Shown here one piece after another: positions 32,138 to 45,035 of a stretch of 61,356 bases of DNA (position 1 is the stretch's first letter; each line of letters opens with the position of its first letter). Source of the stretch: Oleiphilaceae bacterium (GTDB lineage Bacteria > Pseudomonadota > Gammaproteobacteria > Pseudomonadales > Oleiphilaceae); contig JAGXLV010000010.1 of NCBI GenBank assembly GCA_018334495.1, positions 1 through 61,356 of the forward strand, given 5' to 3'. The translations under genes were made by a program, and so were the position numbers. Under the pieces are notes generated by a model, which saw nothing but the letters and a program-made list of their open reading frames with translations, did no database searches and had not been told where the DNA came from.

Positions 32138-33025
32138 ATGACGGACACCATGGTGGCAAAAAAACGAGGATTGGGTGAGCGTGGACTGGGGGCTTTACTG
32201 GCCGGGTCCAAGGTCGACATGGGCCAGGAACCCAGCGAACATGACGGCGAATTGCGGGAAGTGCCACTCGACCTGATTCAGCGCGGTCGCTACCAACCCC
32301 GCCGCGACATGGACCCGGCCGCACTCCAGGAGTTGGCGGATTCCATTCGACAGCAAGGCGTCATGCAGCCCGTTGTTTTGCGGCCCCTGAGCGAAGGTCA
32401 TTACGAACTGATTGCCGGTGAGCGGCGCTGGCGCGCGGCTCAGCTGGCCGAGTTGGACCGCATTCCGGCCATTATTCGGGATGTCTCTGACGAAGCGGCC
32501 ATCGCCATGGCCCTGATCGAGAACATTCAGCGGGAAAATCTCAACCCCATTGAAGAAGCCTTTGCGTTGCACCGATTGCAGGAAGAGTTTGGCCTCACCC
32601 AGTCCCAGGTAGCGGATGCCGTGGGTAAGTCACGCACCACCATCACCAACCTGCTGAGACTGATCAGTCTCACCGAAGAGGTGCGCGTCATGCTGGAGCA
32701 TGGCGACCTGGAAATGGGCCATGGCCGCGCCATGCTCACTTTGCCACCGGAGCAACAGGTCCAGGTCGCCCGTCAGGTGGTCGCCAAGTCCCTGTCCGTG
32801 CGCCAGACTGAAGTCGTGGTTCGTCGCCTTCAGCAGGAAGCCGGTGCCAAGCCGACCAGGGCCAAAGGCGAGCTGGACCCCAACATCAGGGCCCTGCAGA
32901 ACGACCTTGCCGATCGTCTCGGCGCTCGGGTTTCGATCGATCATGGGCAGCGCGGTAAAGGCAAACTGGTTATTGAGTACAGCTCACTGGACGAACTGGA
33001 CGGTATTCTCGACCATATCAAATAG
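32138..33025 (+). CDS. parB: Chromosome-partitioning protein ParB (Spo0J)
   Basis: A 295-residue parS-binding CTPase. It shows the N-terminal KKRGLGERGLGALL start, ParB boxes with RGRYQPRRDMD and AGERRWRAAQLAE (the CTP-binding GERRxRA motif), the helix-turn-helix SQVADAVGKSRTTITNLLRL, and a C-terminal dimerisation domain. ATG 32138 is used; ATG 32150 (MVAKKRGLG) is an equally good alternative. It forms a segregation module with parA and the recF parS sites. Confidence 0.95.
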   Translation: MTDTMVAKKRGLGERGLGALLAGSKVDMGQEPSEHDGELREVPLDLIQRGRYQPRRDMDPAALQELADSIRQQGVMQPVVLRPLSEGHYELIAGERRWRAAQLAELDRIPAIIRDVSDEAAIAMALIENIQRENLNPIEEAFALHRLQEEFGLTQSQVADAVGKSRTTITNLLRLISLTEEVRVMLEHGDLEMGHGRAMLTLPPEQQVQVARQVVAKSLSVRQTEVVVRRLQQEAGAKPTRAKGELDPNIRALQNDLADRLGARVSIDHGQRGKGKLVIEYSSLDELDGILDHIK

Positions 33026-33177
33026 AGTCCATTGGTCGATTAGTCTAAGGTGCCGTTTTTCCTGCCTGCCACATCATCTCGTGACGCTGTCAGATTAAAA
33101 GCACAATTTGTACGATAATGCTGTTATGATCTCGCACGTTGAGATTATCAGCCGGACGAATTTTCATCGCTGGTCTG

Positions 33178-33206
33178 TTGATCGAGCATTGGTTAACACA
33201 TATAAT
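33178..33206 (+). promoter_or_regulatory. Putative promoter of the ATP synthase operon
   Basis: TTGATC (33178-33183) and a perfect TATAAT (33201-33206) are spaced by 17 bases, 30 bases before the atpI ATG. A second -10-like TATGAT at 33125-33130 lacks a convincing -35. Confidence 0.65.
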
Positions 33207-33235
33207 TTCGACCGCTCGGAGTTACAGTAGCTTAC

Positions 33236-33628
33236 ATGGCCACGACCCGAACACGTTTTATCGCTTTACCGTTGGTCCGGTGGTTGATTGTTGAATTCAG
33301 CTTACTGATGATTCTCAGTGTATTGTGGCTTTTGGAAAGCCGTTTGGCCTTTTATTCCGCGTTTATCGGCGGTCTGATTTTTCTGGTGCCAAACACCTAT
33401 TTTGTCCATCGCGTGTTTCGTTACCAGGGCGCGCGAAAAACGCATTTGATAGTAAGCAGTTTATTCAGGGCGGAAAGTATCAAACTCGCTCTGACCGCCG
33501 TCTTTTTTGCGGCCGTATTCATCTTGATGGAGCCGGTACATGTGCCGGCTTTATTAATCACTTTTGCCGTGATGGTTGTCATGGGCGCGTTTTTACGTGT
33601 CCTGGTGCACCCCCGACCACGGCGATGA
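33236..33628 (+). CDS. atpI: ATP synthase subunit I
   Basis: A 130-residue protein with four predicted helices and the AtpI pattern FIGGLIFLVPNTYFVHRVFRY. AtpI is thought to aid c-ring assembly or cation supply. It heads the atpIBEFHAGDC operon directly downstream of a good promoter. No strong ribosome-binding site precedes ATG 33236, consistent with low AtpI expression. The next gene, atpB, starts 16 bases later. Confidence 0.88.
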   Translation: MATTRTRFIALPLVRWLIVEFSLLMILSVLWLLESRLAFYSAFIGGLIFLVPNTYFVHRVFRYQGARKTHLIVSSLFRAESIKLALTAVFFAAVFILMEPVHVPALLITFAVMVVMGAFLRVLVHPRPRR

Positions 33629-34498
<870 letters not shown>

Positions 34499-34592
34499 CA
34501 CACGATCAACACAGAATTTAGCTGAAAAACCGGATTGAAAAATCCAATAGAAACTTAAACAACCTGATCACAACCTCAAAGCTTAGGAGTAA

Positions 34593-34823
<231 letters not shown>

Positions 34824-34903
34824 TCCGTCCCGATCCTGGGTGCTGATCCAGCGCCCGCGATTCCGGTTACCAGATCGCAACGAATAGCAAGAGGTATATC
34901 GCC

Positions 34904-35374
34904 GTGAATATCAACCTTACGTTAATAGGGCAGACCATCGCCTTCGCTATTTTCGTCTGGTTCTGTGTCAAGTATGTATGGCCCCCGATTACCGGAGCCA
35001 TGAGCGCACGCCAGAAGAAAATTGCCGATGGTCTTTCCGCCGCAGACCGCGCTTCGCACGATCTTGAGTTAGCGCAGGAAAAAGCTGCACAGGAAATGCG
35101 CAAGGCGAAAGAAGAAGCTGCAGCCCTGGTCGATCAGGCTAACAAGCGCGCCGCCCAGATCGTTGAAGCCTCCAAGGCTGATGCGAGGACGGAAGGTGAA
35201 AAACTGATTGAACAGGCCAGAGCTGAAATTCAACAGGAGAGTGTTCAGGCTCGTGAAGCACTGAGAGCGGAAGTGGCTAATCTTGCCATCGCCGGTGCCG
35301 AGAAGATCCTGGAAACCTCTGTCGACGCCAAAGCTCACAGCAAGATGCTGGACAAGCTGGCCGCAGAACTCTAA
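34904..35374 (+). CDS. atpF: F0F1 ATP synthase subunit b
   Basis: A 156-residue peripheral-stalk subunit with one N-terminal helix ([20 protein letters not shown]) followed by a long charged coiled coil rich in Ala, Glu, Lys and Gln. The start is GTG 34904, with AAGAGG 9 bases upstream, since no suitable ATG exists. The length equals that of E. coli AtpF. Confidence 0.95.
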   Translation: MNINLTLIGQTIAFAIFVWFCVKYVWPPITGAMSARQKKIADGLSAADRASHDLELAQEKAAQEMRKAKEEAAALVDQANKRAAQIVEASKADARTEGEKLIEQARAEIQQESVQAREALRAEVANLAIAGAEKILETSVDAKAHSKMLDKLAAEL

Positions 35375-35386
35375 AAGAGGGTCATC

Positions 35387-35923
35387 ATGGCACAACTGAT
35401 TACGTTAGCCCGACCCTACGCGAAAGCCGTTTTCGACGCAGCGAAGGAACAGAACGCCGTAGATGCCTGGGATCAGGCTCTGGCGTTCGCTGCCCTGGTC
35501 GCGGCCGATCAAAAGGTGAGAGAACTCCTGGCGAGCCCGGGGCTTTCTGAGCGCACCAAGGCTGAGCTTTTCGTGGATTGTTTCGAAGAGCCACTGCCAG
35601 AGGCACTCAAAAATTTCCTGTTCATTCTTTCAGAACAAAAGCGTTTGATCCTGTTGCCGGATATATCGGTACTTTTCAAGCACTACCGCGCTGATCTGGA
35701 ACGCACGGTCAAGCTTCAGGTAAATACTGCGCTGGCACTGACAGAAGAGCAGCAAAAGAAGCTGGTAGAGGCACTGACCCATAAGCTTGAGCGCAAGATT
35801 GATCTGGAGACATCGGTCGATCCGTCATTGATTGGCGGTCTGGTCATACGCTCGGGCGACATGGTAATCGACGCTTCTGTTCGCGGTAAATTGGCTAAAA
35901 TGGCCAAGGCGCTGGGCTCCTGA
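35387..35923 (+). CDS. atpH: F0F1 ATP synthase subunit delta
   Basis: A 178-residue peripheral-stalk cap that joins the b-dimer to the alpha3beta3 head. The N-terminal [17 protein letters not shown] and the C-terminal [29 protein letters not shown] block (here ending KLAKMAKAL) are diagnostic. It lies 12 bases after atpF and 28 bases before atpA. Confidence 0.95.
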   Translation: MAQLITLARPYAKAVFDAAKEQNAVDAWDQALAFAALVAADQKVRELLASPGLSERTKAELFVDCFEEPLPEALKNFLFILSEQKRLILLPDISVLFKHYRADLERTVKLQVNTALALTEEQQKKLVEALTHKLERKIDLETSVDPSLIGGLVIRSGDMVIDASVRGKLAKMAKALGS

Positions 35924-35951
35924 TTTCAGCAAAAGGTTTGAGGATAAAGGC

Positions 35952-37496
35952 ATGCAGCAACTGAATCCATCCGAGATCAGTGACATCATCAAGAAAAGAA
36001 TCGAGAAACTCGATATTTCTTCCGATGCTAAAAACGAAGGTACGATCCTGTCGGTTTCTGACGGTATTGTGCGTATCCACGGTCTTGCCGATGTTATGTA
36101 CGGTGAGATGATCGAATTTGCCAATGGCACCTTTGGTATGGCGCTCAACCTTGAGCGTGACTCCGTCGGCGCCGTTGTGCTGGGCGATTACGAAGAATTG
36201 GCCGAAGGTCAGAAGGTTCGTTGCACCGGGCGCATCCTGGAGGTGCCGGTAGGCCCTGAATTGCTGGGTCGTGTTGTCGACGGTCTGGGTAACCCCATTG
36301 ATGCCAAAGGCGAGTTGGGTACCAAGCTCACAGCGCCGATCGAGAAGGTCGCGCCCGGTGTTATCGCCCGTCAATCTGTTGACGAGCCGGTGCAGACCGG
36401 TCTCAAAGCTATCGATACCATGGTGCCGATCGGCCGCGGCCAGCGCGAACTGATCATTGGTGACCGCCAGATCGGCAAGACGGCCGTCGCCATCGACGCG
36501 ATCATTAACCAGAAGAGCAGTGGCATCAAGTGTATCTATGTTGCCATCGGCCAGAAGCAGTCATCGATTGCGGCCGTCGTGCGTAAGCTTGAAGAGCACG
36601 GCGCCATGGATCACACCATCGTTGTTGCCGCTGGCGCGGCTGATCCGGCCGCCATGCAGTTTCTCGCGCCCTATGCCGGGACCTCCATGGGTGAATATTT
36701 CCGCGACCGCGGCGAGAATGCCCTGATCGTCTATGACGACCTCAGTAAACAGGCTGTGGCCTATCGCCAGATTTCGCTGTTGTTGCGTCGTCCGCCGGGC
36801 CGTGAAGCCTATCCGGGTGACGTTTTCTATCTGCACTCCCGTCTACTGGAGCGCGCCTCCCGTGTGAATGCGGATTACGTTGAGCAGCTCACTAATGGCG
36901 AAGTCAAAGGCAAGACCGGTTCCCTGACGGCACTTCCGCTTATCGAGACACAGGCTGGTGACGTTTCGGCGTTCGTACCGACTAACGTTATCTCGATCAC
37001 CGACGGTCAGATCTTCCTGGAGACCAACCTGTTCAACTCGGGTATCCGTCCCGCGATGAACGCCGGTGTGTCGGTTTCCCGTGTGGGCGGTTCGGCCCAG
37101 ACCAAGATCATGAAGAAGCTTGGTGGCAACATCCGTCTGGCCCTGGCCCAGTACCGGGAACTGGCGGCGTTCGCCCAGTTTGCTTCCGATCTCGACGAAG
37201 CGACCCGTAAGCAGCTGGAGCATGGCCAGCGCGTGACCGAGTTAATGAAACAGGACCAGTACAGTCCGATGTCCGTTGCCGAAATGGGAACGGTACTGTT
37301 TGCGGCTAACGAAGGCTTCCTGGACGATGTTGAAGTCGAGAAGGTGGTCAAGTTCGAAGAGCAGCTCATGAGCTGGATGCGTGCCGAGCAGAAAGACGTA
37401 CTCGACAAGATCGGACCTGAAGGAAACTGGAACGACGACGTCGCCGCGAGCCTCAAAGCTGCTCTGGAAAAATTCAAGACCACTCAGAGCTGGTAA
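35952..37496 (+). CDS. atpA: F0F1 ATP synthase subunit alpha
   Basis: The 514-residue non-catalytic nucleotide-binding subunit of F1. The P-loop GDRQIGKTA lies near residues 170-178, the arginine finger region [13 protein letters not shown] and [18 protein letters not shown] further on, and the N-terminal [17 protein letters not shown] binds delta. The length is canonical. Confidence 0.98.
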   Translation: MQQLNPSEISDIIKKRIEKLDISSDAKNEGTILSVSDGIVRIHGLADVMYGEMIEFANGTFGMALNLERDSVGAVVLGDYEELAEGQKVRCTGRILEVPVGPELLGRVVDGLGNPIDAKGELGTKLTAPIEKVAPGVIARQSVDEPVQTGLKAIDTMVPIGRGQRELIIGDRQIGKTAVAIDAIINQKSSGIKCIYVAIGQKQSSIAAVVRKLEEHGAMDHTIVVAAGAADPAAMQFLAPYAGTSMGEYFRDRGENALIVYDDLSKQAVAYRQISLLLRRPPGREAYPGDVFYLHSRLLERASRVNADYVEQLTNGEVKGKTGSLTALPLIETQAGDVSAFVPTNVISITDGQIFLETNLFNSGIRPAMNAGVSVSRVGGSAQTKIMKKLGGNIRLALAQYRELAAFAQFASDLDEATRKQLEHGQRVTELMKQDQYSPMSVAEMGTVLFAANEGFLDDVEVEKVVKFEEQLMSWMRAEQKDVLDKIGPEGNWNDDVAASLKAALEKFKTTQSW

Positions 37497-37564
37497 AACC
37501 AGGGGCCCGCCGTTTGCGGGCCTGTTGGTCCACTTGAGTGTCTAACTTGAAAAGGCAGTGAGAT

Positions 37565-39872
<2,308 letters not shown>

Positions 39873-39909
39873 GGGTTTCGTTTCCTGATCGATCAAAGAG
39901 GCTAACAGA

Positions 39910-40332
39910 ATGGCGATATCCGTGCATTGTGACGTTGTGAGTGCTGAAGAGAAAATTTATTCCGGACTGGTCGAAATGCTGATCGCGACTGGTACCGAGG
40001 GTGAGTTGGGCATTCAGTACGGCCACGCTCCGTTGCTCACTCAGCTCAAGCCAGGTGCCGTCAGGATTATCAAGCAAGGTGGCGAGGAAGAAATCCTCTA
40101 CGTTTCCGGCGGCTATCTCGAAGTCCAGCCGAATCTCGTGACCTTGCTCGCTGATACTGCCGTACGTGCCAAGGATGTGGACGAAGCAGCCGCACAAGAA
40201 GCGCAGAAAGAGGCCGAGAAAGCCTTGGCGAACAAGACCGGCGAATTCGAATATTCCCGTGCAGCCGCAGAACTGGCAGAGGCCGCAGCACAACTGCGAA
40301 CATTGCAGAAACTGCGCAGGAACAGTCGCTGA
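39910..40332 (+). CDS. atpC: F0F1 ATP synthase subunit epsilon
   Basis: A 140-residue central-stalk subunit that can inhibit ATP hydrolysis. It has an N-terminal beta-sandwich ([39 protein letters not shown]) followed by a two-helix C-terminal domain rich in Ala and Glu. It is the last gene of the operon and is followed by an elaborate hairpin region before glmU. Confidence 0.96.
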   Translation: MAISVHCDVVSAEEKIYSGLVEMLIATGTEGELGIQYGHAPLLTQLKPGAVRIIKQGGEEEILYVSGGYLEVQPNLVTLLADTAVRAKDVDEAAAQEAQKEAEKALANKTGEFEYSRAAAELAEAAAQLRTLQKLRRNSR

Positions 40333-40361
40333 CAGGCGTCCGGTTCTATTTTGTTGAAAGT

Positions 40362-40442
40362 AAAGCCGCATCCCGATGCGGATAACAGACCCAATTCCTG
40401 TGAAGTGGGCAGTTGTTATCTGGAAAGGGTTGCGGCTTTTTT
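40362..40442 (+). terminator. Structured terminator / possible attenuator between atpC and glmU
   Basis: The outer arms AAAGCCGCA (40362-40370) and TGCGGCTTT (40431-40439) end in a T run, forming a terminator. Its left arm can instead pair locally as CCGCAT/ATGCGG (40366-40381). A further stem GATAACA/TGTTATC with CCCA/TGGG (40381-40420) fills the middle. Two mutually exclusive folds are therefore possible. Confidence 0.6.
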
Positions 40443-40497
40443 CATTGAAACAGCCGGCGTTTTTCACTCGTAAACGGAAAGGGAGCGATCCACTGCC

Positions 40498-41865
40498 ATG
40501 AGTCCACTCCACGTTGTGATCCTGGCTGCCGGTCAGGGTTCCAGAATGAAGTCCGCCCTGCCCAAGGTTTTGCACCCGGTGGCCGGGAAGCCCATGCTTC
40601 ATCACGTGATTGACCGGGCGCGTGACCTGGGGGCGGCCGGTATCCACACGGTCATCGGTCACGGCGCCGATCACGTCAAAGCCATTACGCCGGCTGATGA
40701 CCTTAACTGGGTGCTGCAAGCGCAACAGCTGGGGACGGGTCATGCCGTTGCCCAGGCATTGCCGGCGCTACCGGATGACGCCAGAGTTCTTGTCCTTTAC
40801 GGGGATGTGCCACTCACCACCACCGCGACACTGGAACGTTTGATTGGCCAACTCGACGACAGCACTTTGGGACTGCTTACGGTGACGTTGGACAACCCTG
40901 AGGGTTATGGTCGAATTGTCAGGGACGACGCCGGCAAGGTCACCGCTATCGTGGAACAAAAAGACGCCAGCGCCGCGCAAAAAAACATTACCGAAGTAAA
41001 CACCGGCATACTTGCAGTCTCGGCCATGCATCTGAAAAGCTGGCTACCGGCGCTGTCCAATTCCAATGCTCAGCGCGAGTACTACCTCACTGATATCATT
41101 GCCATGGCCGGCAAGGAAGAGCTTACAATCGCTGTTTCGCAGCCGTCGGACCCTTTTGAGGTCCAGGGGGTCAACAACCGGATTCAGTTGGCGCAACTGG
41201 AGCGCTGGTACCAGCGTCGCCAAGCCGAACGGCTGATGACTGAGGGCGCAACCCTGGCAGACCCCGATCGTATCGACGTACGGGGAAACCTGCGGGTCGG
41301 CCAGGATGTGATGATCGACGTTAACGTGGTGTTCGAAGGCGAGGTGGATGTGGCCGAGGGCGTTGTCATTGGTCCCGGGTGTGTGATCCGCAACAGCCGC
41401 ATAGCTACTGGCGCCGTGATTCATGCCCATTCCGTGATTGATGGTGCGGAAATCGGCGCTTCGGCGCAGATCGGGCCTTTTGCGCGCCTCCGGGCCGGTA
41501 CGCGGCTGGCGGCCAACACCAAGGTGGGCAATTTCGTTGAAACCAAGAAGGCCACCCTGGGTGAGGGCAGCAAGATCAATCATCTCAGTTATGTTGGTGA
41601 TGCCACTCTGGGCGCCAATGTCAATGTGGGTGCTGGCACCATTACCTGTAATTACGATGGTGTTAACAAGTTCCAGACGGTGCTGGGGGATGGCGTTTTC
41701 GTGGGTTCCAATACGGCACTCGTGGCGCCAGTAACGGTGGCTGAAAATGCCACTATTGGCGCCGGCTCCACCATTACCCAGGATATCAAGGCGGGCGAGT
41801 TGGCCATCGCCCGGGGGCGTCAACGCAACATTCCGGACTGGCCGAAGCCCAAGAAAAAAGCCTGA
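40498..41865 (+). CDS. glmU: Bifunctional GlmU (GlcN-1-P acetyltransferase / UDP-GlcNAc pyrophosphorylase)
   Basis: A 455-residue enzyme for the last two steps to UDP-GlcNAc, precursor of peptidoglycan and LPS. The N-terminal uridyltransferase domain carries [20 protein letters not shown]. The C-terminal left-handed beta-helix, with repeated hexapeptides and [18 protein letters not shown] residues (here [20 protein letters not shown]), performs acetyl transfer. ATG 40498 is normal. The stop lies within a terminator stem. Confidence 0.97.
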   Translation: MSPLHVVILAAGQGSRMKSALPKVLHPVAGKPMLHHVIDRARDLGAAGIHTVIGHGADHVKAITPADDLNWVLQAQQLGTGHAVAQALPALPDDARVLVLYGDVPLTTTATLERLIGQLDDSTLGLLTVTLDNPEGYGRIVRDDAGKVTAIVEQKDASAAQKNITEVNTGILAVSAMHLKSWLPALSNSNAQREYYLTDIIAMAGKEELTIAVSQPSDPFEVQGVNNRIQLAQLERWYQRRQAERLMTEGATLADPDRIDVRGNLRVGQDVMIDVNVVFEGEVDVAEGVVIGPGCVIRNSRIATGAVIHAHSVIDGAEIGASAQIGPFARLRAGTRLAANTKVGNFVETKKATLGEGSKINHLSYVGDATLGANVNVGAGTITCNYDGVNKFQTVLGDGVFVGSNTALVAPVTVAENATIGAGSTITQDIKAGELAIARGRQRNIPDWPKPKKKA

Positions 41866-41886
41866 GGTTCGGTCAGGCTCATTTTT
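41859..41886 (+). terminator. Intrinsic terminator overlapping the glmU stop
   Basis: AGCCTGA (41859-41865) pairs with TCAGGCT (41873-41879) around a 7-base loop and is followed by CATTTTTC. The stop codon of glmU is part of the stem. Confidence 0.65.
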
Positions 41887-41912
41887 CAAATGACATAATA
41901 GGAAAAAGATTC

Positions 41913-43745
41913 ATGTGCGGAATTGTAGGAGCGGTATCCGAGAGGGACGTTCAGGCCATCCTTCTGGAGGGGCTTCACAGGCTGGAATATCGAGGCTACG
42001 ATTCGGCCGGCATGGCGGTTGTCGCCAATGACGGCGTCCTGGGCAGGGCCAGGGAACTCGGCAAGGTCGCGGCTTTGTCAGAGTCGCTGGCAAAAGTGCC
42101 AACACCGGGCAAAGTCGGCATTGCGCACACCCGCTGGGCCACTCACGGCGAACCCTCCCAAGTCAACGCCCACCCCCACATGTCCGGCAGCCGTCTGGCC
42201 CTGGTTCACAATGGCATTATCGAGAATTACCAGGAGCTCCGGGAGCAGTTGAAGGGCGAAGGGTTTGAATTCACCTCCCAGACTGACACTGAAGTTGTCG
42301 CCCACCTTATAGAGAAACTGTATCGCACCAGCAAGGATCTGCTCAGCGCCGTGAGGGAAGCCATCGGACATCTGCGCGGCGCCTTTGCTTTGGCGGTCGT
42401 GCATGCCGACGAGCCTGATCATCTTATTGTTTGCCGGGAAGGCAGCCCGCTGGTGATCGGTGTCGGTATTGGCGAAAACTTTATCGCCTCCGACCAACTG
42501 GCGTTATTGCCGGTCACCGACAGGTTCATGTTTCTCGACGAAGGCGACATTGCCGATATCCGCCGCACTGAAGTGACGGTCTGGGACCGTGACCAGATTC
42601 CGGTCAAACGGCCGATCACCCGTTTCGAGCATGCCCTGGATGCCGCCGACAAAGGCCAGTACCGCCACTTCATGCTCAAGGAAATATACGAGCAGCCGAA
42701 AGTCATCAAGGCCACCATGGAAGGCCGGCTGACCGACTCCCGCGTACTGGAAGAGGCTCTGGGCAACGGCGCCGGCGAGCTCCTGGCCGACGTTAAACAC
42801 GTCCAGATCATTGCCTGCGGCACCAGTTACCATGCCGGCATGGTCGCCCGCTATTGGGTCGAGGAACTGGCCGGCGTACCCTGTTCGGTGGAAGTCGCCT
42901 CGGAGTTCCGCTACCGAAAGCACGTCATACAGGCGGGGACACTGTTTCTGTGCATATCCCAGTCCGGGGAAACCGCCGACACCCTGGCGGCGCTGCGCCA
43001 GGCCAAAAAAGCCGGTTTCCGCGCTGCACTGGCCATTTGCAACGTGCCCAGCAGTTCACTGGTGCGGGAATCTGATCTGGTGATCATGACCCAGGCCGGT
43101 CCCGAAATTGGCGTGGCCTCCACCAAGGCCTTTACCACTCAGCTGACTGCGCTTTTGTTGTTCACCATTGCCCTTGCCCGCCATAACGGCATGAGCCCGG
43201 AACGGGAAGCGGAACTGGTCACTGCCATCAAGGCCTTGCCCGGCCAGGTCGAAGCCGCGCTGGCCCTGGATTCGGCCATCGCCAAACTCAGCGGCGCTTT
43301 CATCGACAAAAATCACAGCCTGTTTCTTGGCCGTGGTTCGCTGTTTCCGGTCGCCCTGGAAGGTGCCCTCAAGCTCAAGGAAATTTCCTATATCCACGCC
43401 GAAGCCTACCCGGCCGGCGAACTCAAGCACGGTCCCCTGGCCCTGGTGGATGGCGAAATGCCGGTGGTGACGGTGGCCCCCAACAACGAACTGCTGGAAA
43501 AGCTCAAATCCAACCTTGAAGAGGTGCGAGCCCGTGGCGGCCAGCTCTTCGTGTTCGCCGATGGCGAGTCGTCGCTCAAATCCGAGGCCGGGACTCGCGT
43601 GATTCAGATTCCCGAAGTGCATCCCATCACCGCGCCGATCGTGTATACCCTGCCTTTGCAGCTACTGGCCTACCATGTGGCCGTGCTGAAAGGCACGGAT
43701 GTGGATCAGCCGCGGAACCTGGCCAAGAGCGTGACAGTGGAGTAG
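41913..43745 (+). CDS. glmS: Glutamine-fructose-6-phosphate aminotransferase (isomerizing)
   Basis: A 610-residue enzyme making glucosamine-6-phosphate from fructose-6-phosphate and glutamine. The N-terminal nucleophile follows the initiator ([12 protein letters not shown]), the glutaminase [11 protein letters not shown] segment is present, two SIS domains include [15 protein letters not shown] and [13 protein letters not shown], and the C-terminus ends [13 protein letters not shown]. That conserved end also forms an attTn7-type site. No glmS ribozyme is expected or seen. Confidence 0.97.
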   Translation: MCGIVGAVSERDVQAILLEGLHRLEYRGYDSAGMAVVANDGVLGRARELGKVAALSESLAKVPTPGKVGIAHTRWATHGEPSQVNAHPHMSGSRLALVHNGIIENYQELREQLKGEGFEFTSQTDTEVVAHLIEKLYRTSKDLLSAVREAIGHLRGAFALAVVHADEPDHLIVCREGSPLVIGVGIGENFIASDQLALLPVTDRFMFLDEGDIADIRRTEVTVWDRDQIPVKRPITRFEHALDAADKGQYRHFMLKEIYEQPKVIKATMEGRLTDSRVLEEALGNGAGELLADVKHVQIIACGTSYHAGMVARYWVEELAGVPCSVEVASEFRYRKHVIQAGTLFLCISQSGETADTLAALRQAKKAGFRAALAICNVPSSSLVRESDLVIMTQAGPEIGVASTKAFTTQLTALLLFTIALARHNGMSPEREAELVTAIKALPGQVEAALALDSAIAKLSGAFIDKNHSLFLGRGSLFPVALEGALKLKEISYIHAEAYPAGELKHGPLALVDGEMPVVTVAPNNELLEKLKSNLEEVRARGGQLFVFADGESSLKSEAGTRVIQIPEVHPITAPIVYTLPLQLLAYHVAVLKGTDVDQPRNLAKSVTVE

Positions 43746-43775
43746 CCGTAACCGATGCCGCTAAGATATTTTAAT
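43690..43775 (+). other. attTn7-type site at the glmS 3' end
   Basis: The last codons of glmS (through CCGCGGAACCTGGCCAAGAG) closely follow the conserved TnsD-binding sequence. In E. coli the Tn7 insertion point lies about 25 bases beyond the stop, here about 43770. No Tn7 ends or tns genes are seen in the window. Confidence 0.5.
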
Positions 43776-44123
43776 GTACAATCACAATGAAGTTGGTAAC
43801 AAACCCCACGTACGTTCATGAGCTAACAAGCAACTCTTTTATCGGAGCAGAGCCGCTTTAGGTGCCGACTCGCAAAGCCACGACAAGTGCCGATGTGAGC
43901 AGCCAAAGCGTTCTGTCGCGCCCCGCCTCAGGGCGTCTGCACCAAACACTTTCATAAAATCCCCTCCTGGGCGCCTTCAGCGGTCGGCTGAAGGCGCTTA
44001 TATACATGCTAACTCGTATATTGAATAGCTTTTCAGGCTGATGGCACGCCGGTTGCAGCGTCTTTTCCATGAAGTTGCAATCGCAGGGTTGCCTGCGAGC
44101 AAGAACCGGGAGCGGAGCTCAAC
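43746..44123. promoter_or_regulatory. Regulatory region between glmS and the TIM-barrel operon
   Basis: A 378-base stretch. It holds a 10-bp perfect hairpin GCGCCTTCAG / CTGAAGGCGC (43971-43997) and a TATACATGC element (44001-44009) forming part of an imperfect palindrome TATAC..GTATA (44001-44020). A TATATT -10-like hexamer (44017-44022) reads rightwards. On the opposite strand a TATAAG -10, the hairpin, an AGGAGG and a 38-codon frame follow each other. The left part, 43746-43838, shows nothing I can name. Confidence 0.45.
43839..43955 (-). CDS. Possible small ORF (38 aa) divergent from the TIM-barrel operon
   Basis: ATG 43955 is preceded, 7 bases upstream, by a near-ideal AGGAGG, which itself directly follows the 43971-43997 hairpin. 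The frame encodes 38 residues starting MKVFGADALRRGATERFG and ends at TAA 43839. The product is basic, with two cysteines and two histidines, and I recognise no family. It may be a leader peptide or small protein; chance cannot be excluded. Confidence 0.3.
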   Translation of the reverse strand: MKVFGADALRRGATERFGCSHRHLSWLCESAPKAALLR

Positions 44124-45002
44124 ATGATTTTGCAGAGATTCAAGACTCTTTGGGGCCACCAGGGAACCCTGAAGCAGGCCATTGACCAGGCCAAGGAGGC
44201 CAGGTTTGACGGTTTGGAAGCGCCCCTGCCCGGCGGCAGCCCTGCAGTGAATCAGTTTGCTGAGGCTATCCACTCAAGTGAATTAATGTGGATTCAGGAA
44301 ATCTGTACCGCTGGCGGTTATGTCCCACGTCGGGAAGCCAGTGTGGCAGACCATCTGGCAGATTTTGAGCGCCAACTGCGGTCAGCTCAGGCGATCGGGG
44401 TCAAACCGGAATTTGTGAATGTCATGGGCGGTTGTGACGCCTGGCCGATTGATGTATCGGTGCGCTTTTTCTCGGAAGCCGCGGACATCGCTGCCCGTCT
44501 GGGTGTGATCGCCAGTTTCGAGACCCACCGTGGCCGCAGTTTCTTCAGCCCCTGGAATACCCTTGCCATTCTGGAGCGTTTGCCCCACCTGGAGGTGACC
44601 TGTGATTTCAGCCACTGGGCTGTGGTCTCAGAACGCCTGCCCCATATTGAATGGGACTGTATCGAACAGGCTGCGGCCCAGGCTCGCCATATTCACACTC
44701 GGGTGGGGTATGACCAGGGCCCACAAGTACCTCATCCCGCAGCGCCGGAGTATGCAGAGGCACTGAATTCCCACCAGCGTTGCTGGGAGGCAGTCTGGAA
44801 AGCCCAAGCTGACCGCGGCTTGTCGCGCACAACCATGACGCCCGAATTCGGCCCGGACGGTTACCTACACCACCTGCCGTTTACCGATATGCCCATTGCC
44901 GACCTCTGGGAGCTTAATCAGTGGATCGGTAATGTTGAAAGCGAGCACTTTTCCCGTTGGCTCCAATCCCTTGCGTCCCCATCCGCTAATTCGGTGGCCT
45001 AG
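44124..45002 (+). CDS. Sugar-phosphate isomerase/epimerase-like TIM-barrel protein
   Basis: A 292-residue member of the xylose-isomerase/AP-endonuclease-2 superfamily. Candidate divalent-metal ligands at barrel strand ends are Glu133 and His135 (SFETHRGR), Asp161 and His164 (CDFSHW), His189/His191 (RHIHTRVG) and Glu241 (TPEFGP). Such enzymes isomerise, epimerise or dehydrate small polyols and sugar acids; the substrate here is unknown. It begins the rightward accessory operon with CGGAG 6 bases before ATG 44124 and lies 33 bases before the desaturase gene. Confidence 0.75.
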   Translation: MILQRFKTLWGHQGTLKQAIDQAKEARFDGLEAPLPGGSPAVNQFAEAIHSSELMWIQEICTAGGYVPRREASVADHLADFERQLRSAQAIGVKPEFVNVMGGCDAWPIDVSVRFFSEAADIAARLGVIASFETHRGRSFFSPWNTLAILERLPHLEVTCDFSHWAVVSERLPHIEWDCIEQAAAQARHIHTRVGYDQGPQVPHPAAPEYAEALNSHQRCWEAVWKAQADRGLSRTTMTPEFGPDGYLHHLPFTDMPIADLWELNQWIGNVESEHFSRWLQSLASPSANSVA

Positions 45003-45035
45003 TGGCCCTCGGCCACTGAACCTGGAGGTGAAACC

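Noticed and set aside
41044..41889. 281-codon frame antisense to glmU
   Set aside because: It is the complement of the hexapeptide-repeat region, and no start signal is present.
43746..44123. Tn7 left or right end next to glmS
   Set aside because: No repeated TnsB-type 22-mers and no TGT/ACA-bounded inverted ends were found.
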